Below are positions 1-6,274 of a DNA stretch of 9,654 nucleotides, one piece after another. Made by a program: the position numbers and the translations under genes. The stretch lies in the NCBI GenBank assembly GCA_023386115.1, contig JAEWKL010000455.1, forward strand, positions 1 to 9,654, given 5' to 3'. This DNA is from Pseudomonadota bacterium (GTDB lineage Bacteria > Pseudomonadota > Alphaproteobacteria > Rhizobiales > Beijerinckiaceae). Positions within the stretch are counted from its first letter, which is position 1. The number at the start of each line of letters is the position of its first letter. Under the pieces are notes generated by a model. It did no database searches. It saw only the letters and a list, made by a program, of their open reading frames with translations, and was not told the origin of the DNA.

Positions 1-1644
1 GCGCCGCCGCCGGATCTCCTCCTCGGGGAGCAGGATGTCGGCGGTGCGCTTGTTGAGGTCGATCCGGACGCGGTCGCCGTTCTGGAGCAGGGCGAGCCCG
101 CCGCCGGCCGCCGCCTCGGGCGAGGCGGTGAGGATAGAGGGCGTGCCCGAGGTGCCGGACTGGCGCCCGTCGCCGATGCAGGGCAGCGACAGCACGCCCT
201 TGCGGATCAGCGCGCCCGGGGGCTGCATGTTCACGACTTCCGCCGCGCCCGGATAGCCGATCGGCCCTGCGCCGCGCATGATCAGCACCGTGTGCTCGTC
301 GATCCCGAGGGCCGGATCGTCGATGCGGTGGTGGTAATCCTCCGGCCCGTCGAACACCACGACCTTGCCCTCGAAGGCGTAGGGATCGTCCGGGTTGGCG
401 AGGTAGCGGTCGTAGAACTCGCGGCTGATCACGCTGGTCTTCATGATCGCGGAGTCGAACAGCGAGCCCTTGAGGTTGAGGAAGCCGGCGCGCTCGCGCA
501 TCGGCTCGCCAAAGGGCTTGATGACGTCGCGGTCCCAGGTCTTGGCGCCCTCGCAATTCTCCGCCACCGTGCGGCCGTTGCAGGTGATCGCGTCGGCGTG
601 GAGCTTGCCAGCCTCCAGCAGCTCGGCCATCACCGCCGGCAGGCCGCCGGCGCGGTAGTACTCTTCGCCGAGATACTGGCCGGCGGGCTGCATGTTGACG
701 AGCAGCGGGATGTCGTAGCCGACGCGCTCCCAGTCGTCGCAGGTGAGCGGCACGCCGATCAGCTTGGCGATGGCGTTGATGTGGATCGGCGCGTTGGTCG
801 AGCCGCCGATGGCGGTGTTGGCGACGATGGCGTTCTCGAACGCCTCGCGGGTGAGGATGTCGGAGGGCTTCAGGTCCTCCCACACCATCTCGACGATGCG
901 CTGGCCCGTAGCGTAGGCGGCTTGGCCGCGCTCGCGGTAGGGGGCGGGAATCGCGGCCGAGCCGGGCAGCGCCATGCCGAGCGCTTCCGCCAGCGCGTTC
1001 ATGGTCGAGGCGGTGCCCATCGTGTTGCAGTGGCCGTCCGAGGGCGCCGAGGAGGCCACGATGTCGAGGAACTGCTGATAGTCGATGTCGCCGGCGGCGT
1101 GGCGCTCGCGGGCCTTCCACACGATGGTGCCGGAGCCGGTGCGCTCGCCGCGGCTCCAGCCGTTCAGCATCGGGCCGACATTGAGCGAGATGGTCGGGAT
1201 GTTCACGGTGGCGGCCGCCATCAGGCAGGCCGGCATGGTCTTGTCGCAGCCGGTGAGCAGAACGACGCCGTCGAGGGGGTAGCCGTACAGCACCTCGACC
1301 AGGGACAGGTAGGCGAGGTTGCGGTCGAGCGACGCGGTCGGCCGCTTGCCGGTCTCCTGGATCGGGTGGCACGGGAACTCGAAGGCCACGCCGCCCGCCG
1401 CCGTGATGCCCTCGCGCACGCGCTTGGCGAGTTCGAGGTGATGACGGTTGCAGGGTGACAGGTCCGAGCCGGTCTGCGCGATGCCGATGAGCGGCTTGCC
1501 GCCGCGCAGCTCGCCGACCGTGAGGCCGAAATTGAGGTAGCGCTCGAGGTAGAGCGCCGTCATGCCCGGGTTGTCCGGGTTGTCGAACCAGAGGCGCGAG
1601 CGCAGGCGGCTGGCGTCGATGCGAGGGCGCGGCGTCTGGGCCAT
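1..1644 (-). CDS. IlvD/Edd-family sugar-acid dehydratase (L-arabinonate/D-xylonate type), 3' end cut by window
   Basis: Probably dehydrates a sugar acid such as L-arabinonate or D-xylonate to its 2-keto-3-deoxy acid in the cytoplasm, feeding oxidative pentose catabolism. 548 codons are present; family members run to roughly 580-600, so about 40-50 residues lie beyond the left edge. Three cysteines expected to hold a [2Fe-2S] cluster are visible: C65 in SPCN, C133 in TGCDK and C206 in GHCN. Their spacing matches characterised L-arabinonate dehydratase. K135 follows the second cysteine, and S496 in GRQSGT fits the catalytic serine region. The N-terminal stretch RLWFDNPDNPGMTALYLERY and the motifs TGSDLSPCN, GHCNTMGTASTMNA and VNMQPPG are typical of the pentonate-dehydratase branch (recalled Caulobacter XylD is very similar) rather than of biosynthetic IlvD. 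The ATG at 1644 has AAGGA (1655-1659 on this strand) 10 nt upstream; the in-frame ATG at 1564 would remove conserved residues. Family is certain; the exact substrate is not. Confidence 0.93.
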   Translation of the reverse strand, partial: MAQTPRPRIDASRLRSRLWFDNPDNPGMTALYLERYLNFGLTVGELRGGKPLIGIAQTGSDLSPCNRHHLELAKRVREGITAAGGVAFEFPCHPIQETGKRPTASLDRNLAYLSLVEVLYGYPLDGVVLLTGCDKTMPACLMAAATVNIPTISLNVGPMLNGWSRGERTGSGTIVWKARERHAAGDIDYQQFLDIVASSAPSDGHCNTMGTASTMNALAEALGMALPGSAAIPAPYRERGQAAYATGQRIVEMVWEDLKPSDILTREAFENAIVANTAIGGSTNAPIHINAIAKLIGVPLTCDDWERVGYDIPLLVNMQPAGQYLGEEYYRAGGLPAVMAELLEAGKLHADAITCNGRTVAENCEGAKTWDRDVIKPFGEPMRERAGFLNLKGSLFDSAIMKTSVISREFYDRYLANPDDPYAFEGKVVVFDGPEDYHHRIDDPALGIDEHTVLIMRGAGPIGYPGAAEVVNMQPPGALIRKGVLSLPCIGDGRQSGTSGTPSILTASPEAAAGGGLALLQNGDRVRIDLNKRTADILLPEEEIRRRR

Positions 1645-1810
1645 GGCGGGGTCGTCCTTCCCGAATCCGTTCTTGTCGAGAACCGTTCCGGGGAACCTAT
1701 GGACCCGGCCGGTGCAGGAAGGCAACACCGCCGCGCGCATGGCCGGCGCCCTCGCAGCTGCGACCCCGACGGCCCAAAGTTTATCGCGCCGGTGCTGTCG
1801 CAACGCCGGC

Positions 1811-1846
1811 GAGCGGTGCTATGAGGCCGGCTGAACCACACCGCTC
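1811..1846 (+). promoter_or_regulatory. Inverted repeat in the leader of the small membrane-protein gene
   Basis: GAGCGGTG (1811-1818) is repeated in inverse as CACCGCTC (1839-1846) with a 20-nt spacer, ending 9 nt before the ribosome-binding site of the gene at 1869. The 8-bp arms are perfect. It could be an mRNA leader hairpin or a protein-binding site in the 224-bp gap between the divergent dehydratase and this gene. GC-rich DNA produces such repeats by chance, so the role is unproven. I could not pick a convincing -35/-10 promoter in this gap on either strand. Confidence 0.35.
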
Positions 1847-1868
1847 GACAACCTCGGGGGAGCCGCCG

Positions 1869-2081
1869 ATGAGCCAAGAGAAGACGTCCAACCCGCTCGT
1901 GCCGATCGCCATCGTGGTGGCGATCCCGGTCGTCGTCTGCCTGATCCTGATGCTCACCGACGAGGGCATCGAGCGCTCGCTGCTCTGGGCGGCGATCAAG
2001 ACCGGCATCATCCTGACCGTCCTCGGCGGCGCGATCTCGTTCGGCGTCAGCCGGCTCGCCGAGCGCAACACGTCGCGCTGA
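1869..2081 (+). CDS. Small two-helix membrane protein, hypothetical
   Basis: A 70-residue protein of unknown function. Residues 1-9 are polar. Two hydrophobic stretches follow: about 10-29 (valine/isoleucine/leucine-rich, with a central proline) and about 40-60 (alanine/isoleucine/glycine-rich). A short acidic link (TDEGIE) joins them and the tail is basic (SRLAERNTSR). This predicts a helical hairpin in the inner membrane. The ATG at 1869 is preferred because GGGGGA (1856-1861) sits 7 nt upstream. An upstream in-frame ATG at 1821 would add a proline-rich, unconvincing N-terminus inside an inverted repeat and has no ribosome-binding site. It is co-oriented with the aminotransferase 94 bp downstream, but a GC-rich hairpin lies between them, so cotranscription is uncertain. 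No family recognised. Confidence 0.8.
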   Translation: MSQEKTSNPLVPIAIVVAIPVVVCLILMLTDEGIERSLLWAAIKTGIILTVLGGAISFGVSRLAERNTSR

Positions 2082-2122
2082 CCGGTCCGTCCCGACGGCA
2101 CCGGAAGGCCGCGGGACGACAA

Positions 2123-2144
2123 GGCGGGGCCTCCGCGCCCCGCC
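2123..2144 (+). terminator. GC-rich stem-loop between the small membrane gene and the aminotransferase gene
   Basis: GGCGGGGC (2123-2130) pairs perfectly with GCCCCGCC (2137-2144) around a 6-nt loop. It begins 42 nt after the stop codon at 2081 and ends before the ribosome-binding region of the next gene. No T tract follows, so it is not a classical intrinsic terminator. It may weaken read-through or simply structure the mRNA. Confidence 0.4.
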
Positions 2145-2175
2145 CCGGACGCCATCGAGGAAACGAGAGACCGCC

Positions 2176-3354
2176 ATGCCCGCCATCGTCCCCGCCTTCT
2201 CGCGCATCGGGGAGGAGAACGCCTTCGCGGTGCTCGCCCGCGCCACGGCCCTGGCCCAGGCCGGCCGCGACGTGATCAATCTCGGCATCGGCCAGCCCGA
2301 CATGCCGACCCCGCCTCACGTGGTCGAGGCGGCGGTGAAGGCCCTCCAAGACGGGCATCACGGCTACACCCCGGCGACCGGCATCCTGCCCCTGCGCGAG
2401 GCGGTGGCCCGCGACCTCGACCGGCGCCTCGGCGTCCAGGTCTCGCCCGACAGCGTGATGATCGTCCCGGGCGGCAAGGTCACCATGTTCATGGCGATCC
2501 TGATGTTCGGCGAGCCGGGGGCCGAGATCCTGTATCCGGATCCGGGCTTCCCGATCTACCGCTCGATGATCGAGTTCACCGGCGCGACGCCGGTGCCGGT
2601 GCCGATCCGCGAGGAGAACGGCTTCGCCTTCTCGGCCGAGGAGACGCTCTCGCTCATCACCCCGCGCACCCGCCTCTTGATCCTCAATTCCCCCGCCAAC
2701 CCGACCGGCGGCGTGACCCCGAAGGCCGAGATCGACAAGCTCGTGGCGGGGCTGGCGAAGCACCCCGACGTCACGATCATGTCGGACGAGATCTACGGTA
2801 CGATGACCTATGACGGCGAGCGCCACCACACGCTGCTCGCCTATCCGGAGATCCGCGACCGGCTGATCTATCTCGACGGCGCCTCGAAGACCTACGCGAT
2901 GACCGGCTGGCGCCTCGGCTGGTCGGTCTGGCCGGCGCCGCTCTACGATGCGGCCCGCAAGCTCGCGGTGAATTCCTTCTCCTGCGTCAACGCCGCGACG
3001 CAATGGGCGGGCATCGCGGCCCTCGACGGGCCGCAGGATTGCGTGGCCGCCATGATGGCCGAGTTCGACCGCCGCCGCCTGCTGGTGGTCGAGGGGCTGA
3101 ACCGGCTGCCGGGCGTCTCCTGCATCACCCCGAAGGGCGCCTTCTACGCCTTCCCGAACATCGCCGGCACCGGGTGGAAGGCCAAGGCCCTGGCCTCGGC
3201 GCTGCTGGAGGAGGCCGGCGTCGCGACGATCGGCGGGCCGGATTTCGGCGTGCACGGCGAGGGCTACCTGCGCCTGTCCTACGCCAATTCGGCGGAGAAC
3301 ATCGCCCGGGCGCTGGAGCGGATCGGCGCGTTCCTGGAGGGGAACCGGCGCTGA
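2176..3354 (+). CDS. Class I/II PLP-dependent aminotransferase (aspartate aminotransferase-like)
   Basis: A 392-residue cytoplasmic fold-type I aminotransferase that moves an amino group between an amino acid and a 2-oxo acid. The PLP-binding residues are in place: PGGK (98-101) in the phosphate-cup region, N175 in NPTGG, D204 and Y207 in SDEIYG, the Schiff-base lysine K238 in GASKTYAMTGWR, R246 in the same motif, and R366 in RLSYA for the substrate carboxylate. GQPDMPTP (39-46) and GYTPATG (63-69) are also characteristic. Length is normal for the subfamily. The ATG at 2176 has GAGAGA (2165-2170) 5 nt upstream. The donor amino acid cannot be decided from sequence alone: aspartate, alanine or aromatic use are all possible, so no gene symbol is given. 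The neighbouring genes do not indicate a pathway. Confidence 0.93.
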   Translation: MPAIVPAFSRIGEENAFAVLARATALAQAGRDVINLGIGQPDMPTPPHVVEAAVKALQDGHHGYTPATGILPLREAVARDLDRRLGVQVSPDSVMIVPGGKVTMFMAILMFGEPGAEILYPDPGFPIYRSMIEFTGATPVPVPIREENGFAFSAEETLSLITPRTRLLILNSPANPTGGVTPKAEIDKLVAGLAKHPDVTIMSDEIYGTMTYDGERHHTLLAYPEIRDRLIYLDGASKTYAMTGWRLGWSVWPAPLYDAARKLAVNSFSCVNAATQWAGIAALDGPQDCVAAMMAEFDRRRLLVVEGLNRLPGVSCITPKGAFYAFPNIAGTGWKAKALASALLEEAGVATIGGPDFGVHGEGYLRLSYANSAENIARALERIGAFLEGNRR

Positions 3355-3372
3355 GCGGGGGCGAACCCGCCC
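3355..3372 (+). terminator. Short hairpin just after the aminotransferase stop codon
   Basis: GCGGG (3355-3359) can pair with CCCGC (3366-3370); an alternative pairing is GGGCG (3359-3363) with CGCCC (3368-3372). It starts immediately after the TGA and is followed by only a short GGTTTC run. It is a weak terminator candidate; the larger hairpin at 3407-3446 is the stronger one. Confidence 0.3.
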
Positions 3373-3406
3373 GGTTTCACCGACGGATTCTTCCATCCTC
3401 CATATG

Positions 3407-3446
3407 GTCATCCCGGGTTCTCGCCTTCGGCGAGCCCCGGGATGAC
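3407..3446. repeat. Long intergenic palindrome, REP-like element and probable bidirectional terminator
   Basis: The arms GTCATCCCGGG (3407-3417) and CCCGGGATGAC (3436-3446) are perfect 11-bp inverted repeats. Inside them CTCGCC (3420-3425) pairs with GGCGAG (3429-3434) around the loop TTC, leaving a TT/C internal bulge, for 17 bp in all. It lies between the convergent 3' ends of the aminotransferase gene (3354) and the DUF3237 gene (3468). From general knowledge, GTCATCCCGGG-type palindromes recur in intergenic spaces of many alphaproteobacterial genomes, so this is probably one copy of a repetitive extragenic element. Only one full copy is present in this window. A role in stopping transcription from both sides is inferred from position. 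Confidence 0.7.
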
Positions 3447-3467
3447 GTAGAGCGTGTCAATACAGAC

Positions 3468-3938
3468 TCACATCACCCCATACACATCATAGACCGGCCC
3501 CTCCGGCAGCCGCTGCCCCACCCCGACGGCGATCAGCCTGTTGAGCCAGGCGAGGTCCGGCGCCCCGGTCTCGAAGCGCAGGGTGGTGCGGAAGTAGTAC
3601 TGGTCCGGTGCCACCGCCTCGCCGCGGCCGAGGCGGGCCAGCACCTCCGGCGGGCCGGCGCGCAGGCCGGTATACTGGCAGTAGACGAGCCCGCCGCCGG
3701 CCGCCTGGACGGTCAGGCGCACGTCGAGATGCGTCGTGCCGTCGGGCTCGACCCGCAGCCAGTCGCCGGCCGGGGCGGGCAGCACCTCGGCCGTGAGGCG
3801 CGGACCCGAGACGGTGCCGCCGGTGACGGGCACGACCCGCAGGTCGGTGCCGCGGGAAGGGCCGATGCCTTGCGGCGCGCCGACCGTGAGGCTGATGCGG
3901 AACAGGAACTCGGTGCGGAGCGGCAGCGGCGCGTTCAT
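3468..3938 (-). CDS. DUF3237 / UPF0311 family protein
   Basis: A 156-residue soluble protein of the DUF3237 (UPF0311) family, whose members have no settled biochemical role. Family-like segments are GGTVSGPRL (40-48), a DWLRVEPDGT stretch near 59-68, and the C-terminal block YYFRTTLRFETG (114-125) followed by LAWLNRLIAVGVG (129-141), ending in YDVYGVM. The pattern of alternating hydrophobic residues suggests a beta-rich fold. No signal peptide or membrane segment is seen. The ATG at 3938 is chosen because GGAG lies 8 nt upstream and because the reading frame farther upstream overlaps the preceding gene. It is the last gene of a three-gene operon, 16 bp after the DUF1206 stop codon, and ends close to the hairpin at 3407-3446. 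Confidence 0.85.
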   Translation of the reverse strand: MNAPLPLRTEFLFRISLTVGAPQGIGPSRGTDLRVVPVTGGTVSGPRLTAEVLPAPAGDWLRVEPDGTTHLDVRLTVQAAGGGLVYCQYTGLRAGPPEVLARLGRGEAVAPDQYYFRTTLRFETGAPDLAWLNRLIAVGVGQRLPEGPVYDVYGVM

Positions 3939-3954
3939 GCGGTCTTCTCCGGTG

Positions 3955-4797
3955 TTATCGCGCGATATCCTCCACGGCCCGGCGCGCCGCGTCCAGGTCC
4001 GGCGGATCGATGCGGCGGTAGCGGGCCTGGACGAGGCCGAACACCCCGAAGGCGGCGAGGCCCGCCGCCGTGAGGCCGAGGAGCACCCAGCCATAGGGCT
4101 CGGCCCGCAGGGCCTGGAGGGCGCCGCCGAGGCCCTTGACCTCGCTCGACCGGCTGGCGAGTGCCGCCACGATCAGGAAGCCGCCGATCAGCCCGAAGGT
4201 GAGCGCCCGCGCGGCGTAGCCGAAGCGGCCGACGTGACGCACCCAGTCGCGGGCATCATGGGGCACGGACAGGCGCTTGCACACGTCGCCCTTCCACGCC
4301 TTCAGCGCGAAGGCGAGGCCGGCGCCGATCACGACGAGCCCGACCGCGCCGACGAGCCACTGGCCGAAGGGCTGCTGCAACAGCCAGGCGGTCCAGTCCC
4401 GCGCGCCCTGGTCCTCGGCCTTTCGGGCCGTGCCGCGCCCGAGGGCCGCCAGCATCATCGAGACGCCGAGGCCGCCATAGGTGACGCCGCTGACGAGGTG
4501 GCCGGCCCGGGTCGCCAGGCCCTTGGCCGAACGGCCGTAGCCGTCGGCATCGGTAAGGGCCTCGACCACCCGCCAGAGCGCGAAGGCGGCGAGGCCGAAC
4601 GCCACGAGACCGAGGAGGATCCAGCCGAAGGGCCGCTCCAGCAAGATCAGGAGGGCGCTGCGGCTGCCCCCCGTCTGGCCGCCGACGCCGATCGCCGCCA
4701 GCACGGCGAGGCCGCCGACGAGGCAGTAGGTGACCCCGCGGGCGCCGTAGCCAAGGCGGGCGAGCAGTTCGAGGGCTTGCCGGCCGCCGGATCGCAT
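3955..4797 (-). CDS. DUF1206 membrane protein with three internal repeats
   Basis: A 280-residue inner-membrane protein of the DUF1206 family, function unknown. Three repeat units each have two hydrophobic helices. The first helices begin at about 13-40 (ARLGYGARGVTY), 95-120 (TRAGHLVSGVTY) and 189-215 (GRFGYAARALTF). The second helices begin with PFGW or a variant at about 57-80, 143-167 and 235-258. That gives six predicted membrane spans. The first and third units keep the aromatic-glycine pattern best; the middle unit has histidine in place of tyrosine at GH/GY. Start ATG at 4797 directly precedes the first repeat and has GGGGGT upstream, a modest ribosome-binding site. The gene starts 11 bp after the stop codon of the DUF533 gene, so the two are very probably cotranscribed. 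Confidence 0.88.
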   Translation of the reverse strand: MRSGGRQALELLARLGYGARGVTYCLVGGLAVLAAIGVGGQTGGSRSALLILLERPFGWILLGLVAFGLAAFALWRVVEALTDADGYGRSAKGLATRAGHLVSGVTYGGLGVSMMLAALGRGTARKAEDQGARDWTAWLLQQPFGQWLVGAVGLVVIGAGLAFALKAWKGDVCKRLSVPHDARDWVRHVGRFGYAARALTFGLIGGFLIVAALASRSSEVKGLGGALQALRAEPYGWVLLGLTAAGLAAFGVFGLVQARYRRIDPPDLDAARRAVEDIAR

Positions 4798-4808
4798 GGC
4801 GACCCCCG

Positions 4809-5345
4809 TCAGGCCGCGAGGCCGGATTCGACCCGCGCCACCGCCGTCTCGTCGAGGTCGAGGGCCTCGGCCAGCTGGCGCAGGAAGGTGCGCTCCTGCA
4901 TCGTGTCGGGATCGATGGCGAGGCGGGCCGCGGCGTAGACCCGGGCGCCGGCTTCCGGATCCTGCACCCGGTCGGCGATCTCGTCGATCGTCGCCGGGTC
5001 CTCCAGCTCGCGGGTGAGCCATTGCCGGCCGGCGAGGTCGAGGCCGGACTCGGCGACCGCCGCGTCGAGCCGCTCGCGCTCGCGGGCATCGATCATCCCG
5101 TCGGCGGCCGAGGCCGCCACCATGATGCGCAGGCAGAGCGTCGCCTCGTCGTCGCTGAGCGCCCCGGCATCGAAGGGCGTCCCGGACGGTTTCGCCCCCG
5201 TCCCGACATCGGCCGTTCCGTCGGCTTGCGTCGCCCGCAGGGCGAGCCCGGCGATCAGCGCCAGCCCGCCGAGGGCCGCGGAGGCCGCGAGCCCGCCGCG
5301 GCGACTGCGCACCAGGGCGTCCAGCACCCGTTTCACCTCGGCCAT
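4809..5345 (-). CDS. DUF533 (YebE-like) membrane-anchored TerB-fold protein
   Basis: A 178-residue protein with one membrane segment (about 18-37) followed by a small linker rich in Gly, Thr and Ala and a C-terminal helical domain (about 62-175). That domain carries the TerB-like signature ASAADGMIDARERERL (78-93) with acidic residues D82, D86 and E89, and the later AAARLAIDPDTMQERTFLRQL segment (split here as 138-147 and 148-158) typical of DUF533. E. coli YebE is the best-known relative; its function is unclear, though YebE is linked to envelope stress. The ATG at 5345 is chosen over an upstream in-frame ATG at 5381 because GGGAGG lies 5 nt before it. It heads the DUF533-DUF1206-DUF3237 operon and diverges from the DUF3750 gene. 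Confidence 0.88.
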   Translation of the reverse strand: MAEVKRVLDALVRSRRGGLAASAALGGLALIAGLALRATQADGTADVGTGAKPSGTPFDAGALSDDEATLCLRIMVAASAADGMIDARERERLDAAVAESGLDLAGRQWLTRELEDPATIDEIADRVQDPEAGARVYAAARLAIDPDTMQERTFLRQLAEALDLDETAVARVESGLAA

Positions 5346-5407
5346 CGCGCCCTCCCGTCCAACTCGCTTCTTTGCCGACAACGGTCTCGCCCGGCTCCGG
5401 TTCGCGT

Positions 5408-5425
5408 GAGGCGATCGATCGCCTC
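5408..5425. promoter_or_regulatory. Perfect 18-bp palindrome between divergent genes, candidate operator
   Basis: GAGGCGATCGATCGCCTC reads identically on both strands. It sits in the 122-bp gap between the divergent DUF533 operon (start 5345) and the DUF3750 gene (start 5468), 62 bp and 42 bp from the two start codons. A continuous even-length palindrome of this size in a shared promoter region is what a dimeric repressor or activator site would look like. I did not find clear -35/-10 boxes to place it against. If DUF3750 used the upstream TTG at 5372, the palindrome would fall inside coding sequence. Confidence 0.5.
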
Positions 5426-5467
5426 CGCCGGTTGCGCCGCCACGCTCGGCGCGCCATCTCTCCGGTC

Positions 5468-6265
5468 ATGCTTCTCGCCCTGGCCTGGCTGGCGCGCACC
5501 CTCGTGCTCGCGCTCGTCCTCCTGTTCCTGCTGCCGCTCGCCGCCCACGCCCTGTGGTGGTGGAGCCGCGACGACCTCGCCCCCGACTGGTCCACCGCCG
5601 ACTGGTCGAGCGCCCGGCTCCTGCCCGCCGCCGCCGCGGCGCCGGAAGCGACCGTGCGGATCTACGCCGCCCGGGTCGGGCGCTGGCGGGGCATCTTCGC
5701 CCATCACACCTGGATCGTCGTCAAGGAGGCGGGCGCGCCGCGCTACACCCGCTACGACGTGGTCGGCTGGGGCCTGCCGGTGCGCAAGGACGCCTATGCG
5801 GCCGACGCGCGCTGGTTCGGCAACCCACCGCAGGTGGTGCTCGCCCTCAACGGCGAGGCGGCGGCGCACGCCGTGCCGCGCATCCATGCGGCGGTCGCAG
5901 CCTATCCGTATGCCAAGGCCGGCAGCTACAGCGCCTGGCCGGGGCCGAACTCCAATACCTTCGTGGCCCATGTGCTGCGGGCGGTGCCGGACCTCGCCGT
6001 GGCCCTGCCGCCGACGGCCCTCGGGAAGGACTTTTCGGAGACCCTGATCACCTGGACGCCGAGCCGCACCGGGATCCAGCTCTCGGCGCGGGGCTATCTC
6101 GGCCTCACCCTCGGCTGGATCGAGGGGATCGAGCTGAACATCCTCGGCGCGGTGGCGGGGCTCGACCTGCGCCGCCCGGCCCTGAAGCTGCCGGGCTGGG
6201 GCCGCGTCGGCATGGATCCGGCCGGCGCGACCGAGACGCTGATCGCCCCGACGGCGCGGAGCTGA
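5468..6265 (+). CDS. DUF3750 family membrane-anchored protein
   Basis: A 265-residue protein of the DUF3750 family, function unknown. Residues 1-32 form a strongly hydrophobic N-terminal segment ending in WWW, a signal anchor that would place the rest in the periplasm. The remaining domain has the conserved-looking motifs HHTWIVVKE (79-87), YDVVGWGLP (96-104), PYAKAGSYSAWPGPNSNTF (147-165) and LGLTLGWIEGIELN (211-224). There is no cysteine in the protein. The ATG at 5468 is chosen because the membrane segment begins directly after it, although no good ribosome-binding site is visible; an upstream TTG at 5372 would add an arginine-rich extension across the 18-bp palindrome. It diverges from the DUF533 operon and its stop codon is 9 bp from that of the DUF305 gene on the other strand. 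Confidence 0.85.
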   Translation: MLLALAWLARTLVLALVLLFLLPLAAHALWWWSRDDLAPDWSTADWSSARLLPAAAAAPEATVRIYAARVGRWRGIFAHHTWIVVKEAGAPRYTRYDVVGWGLPVRKDAYAADARWFGNPPQVVLALNGEAAAHAVPRIHAAVAAYPYAKAGSYSAWPGPNSNTFVAHVLRAVPDLAVALPPTALGKDFSETLITWTPSRTGIQLSARGYLGLTLGWIEGIELNILGAVAGLDLRRPALKLPGWGRVGMDPAGATETLIAPTARS

Positions 6266-6274
6266 GCGGGATCC

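Noticed and set aside
292..1458. Long plus-strand open frame of 388 codons
   Set aside because: It lies antisense to the dehydratase, whose motifs and cysteines are unmistakable. Long antisense frames are expected in GC-rich DNA, and its product is low-complexity Gly/Val/Arg/His.
2047..3411. Minus-strand open frame of 454 codons
   Set aside because: Antisense to the aminotransferase; Arg/Gly/His-rich with no recognisable domain.
3956..3967. 12-bp palindrome TATCGCGCGATA at the end of the DUF1206 gene
   Set aside because: It overlaps the last codons and stop codon, is short, and has no flanking feature; chance is likely.
3955..5595. 546-codon open frame that extends DUF1206 upstream across the DUF533 gene and beyond
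   Set aside because: The extra N-terminal part is an Arg-rich shadow of the DUF533 gene in another frame. DUF1206 starts naturally at the ATG at 4797, just before its first repeat.
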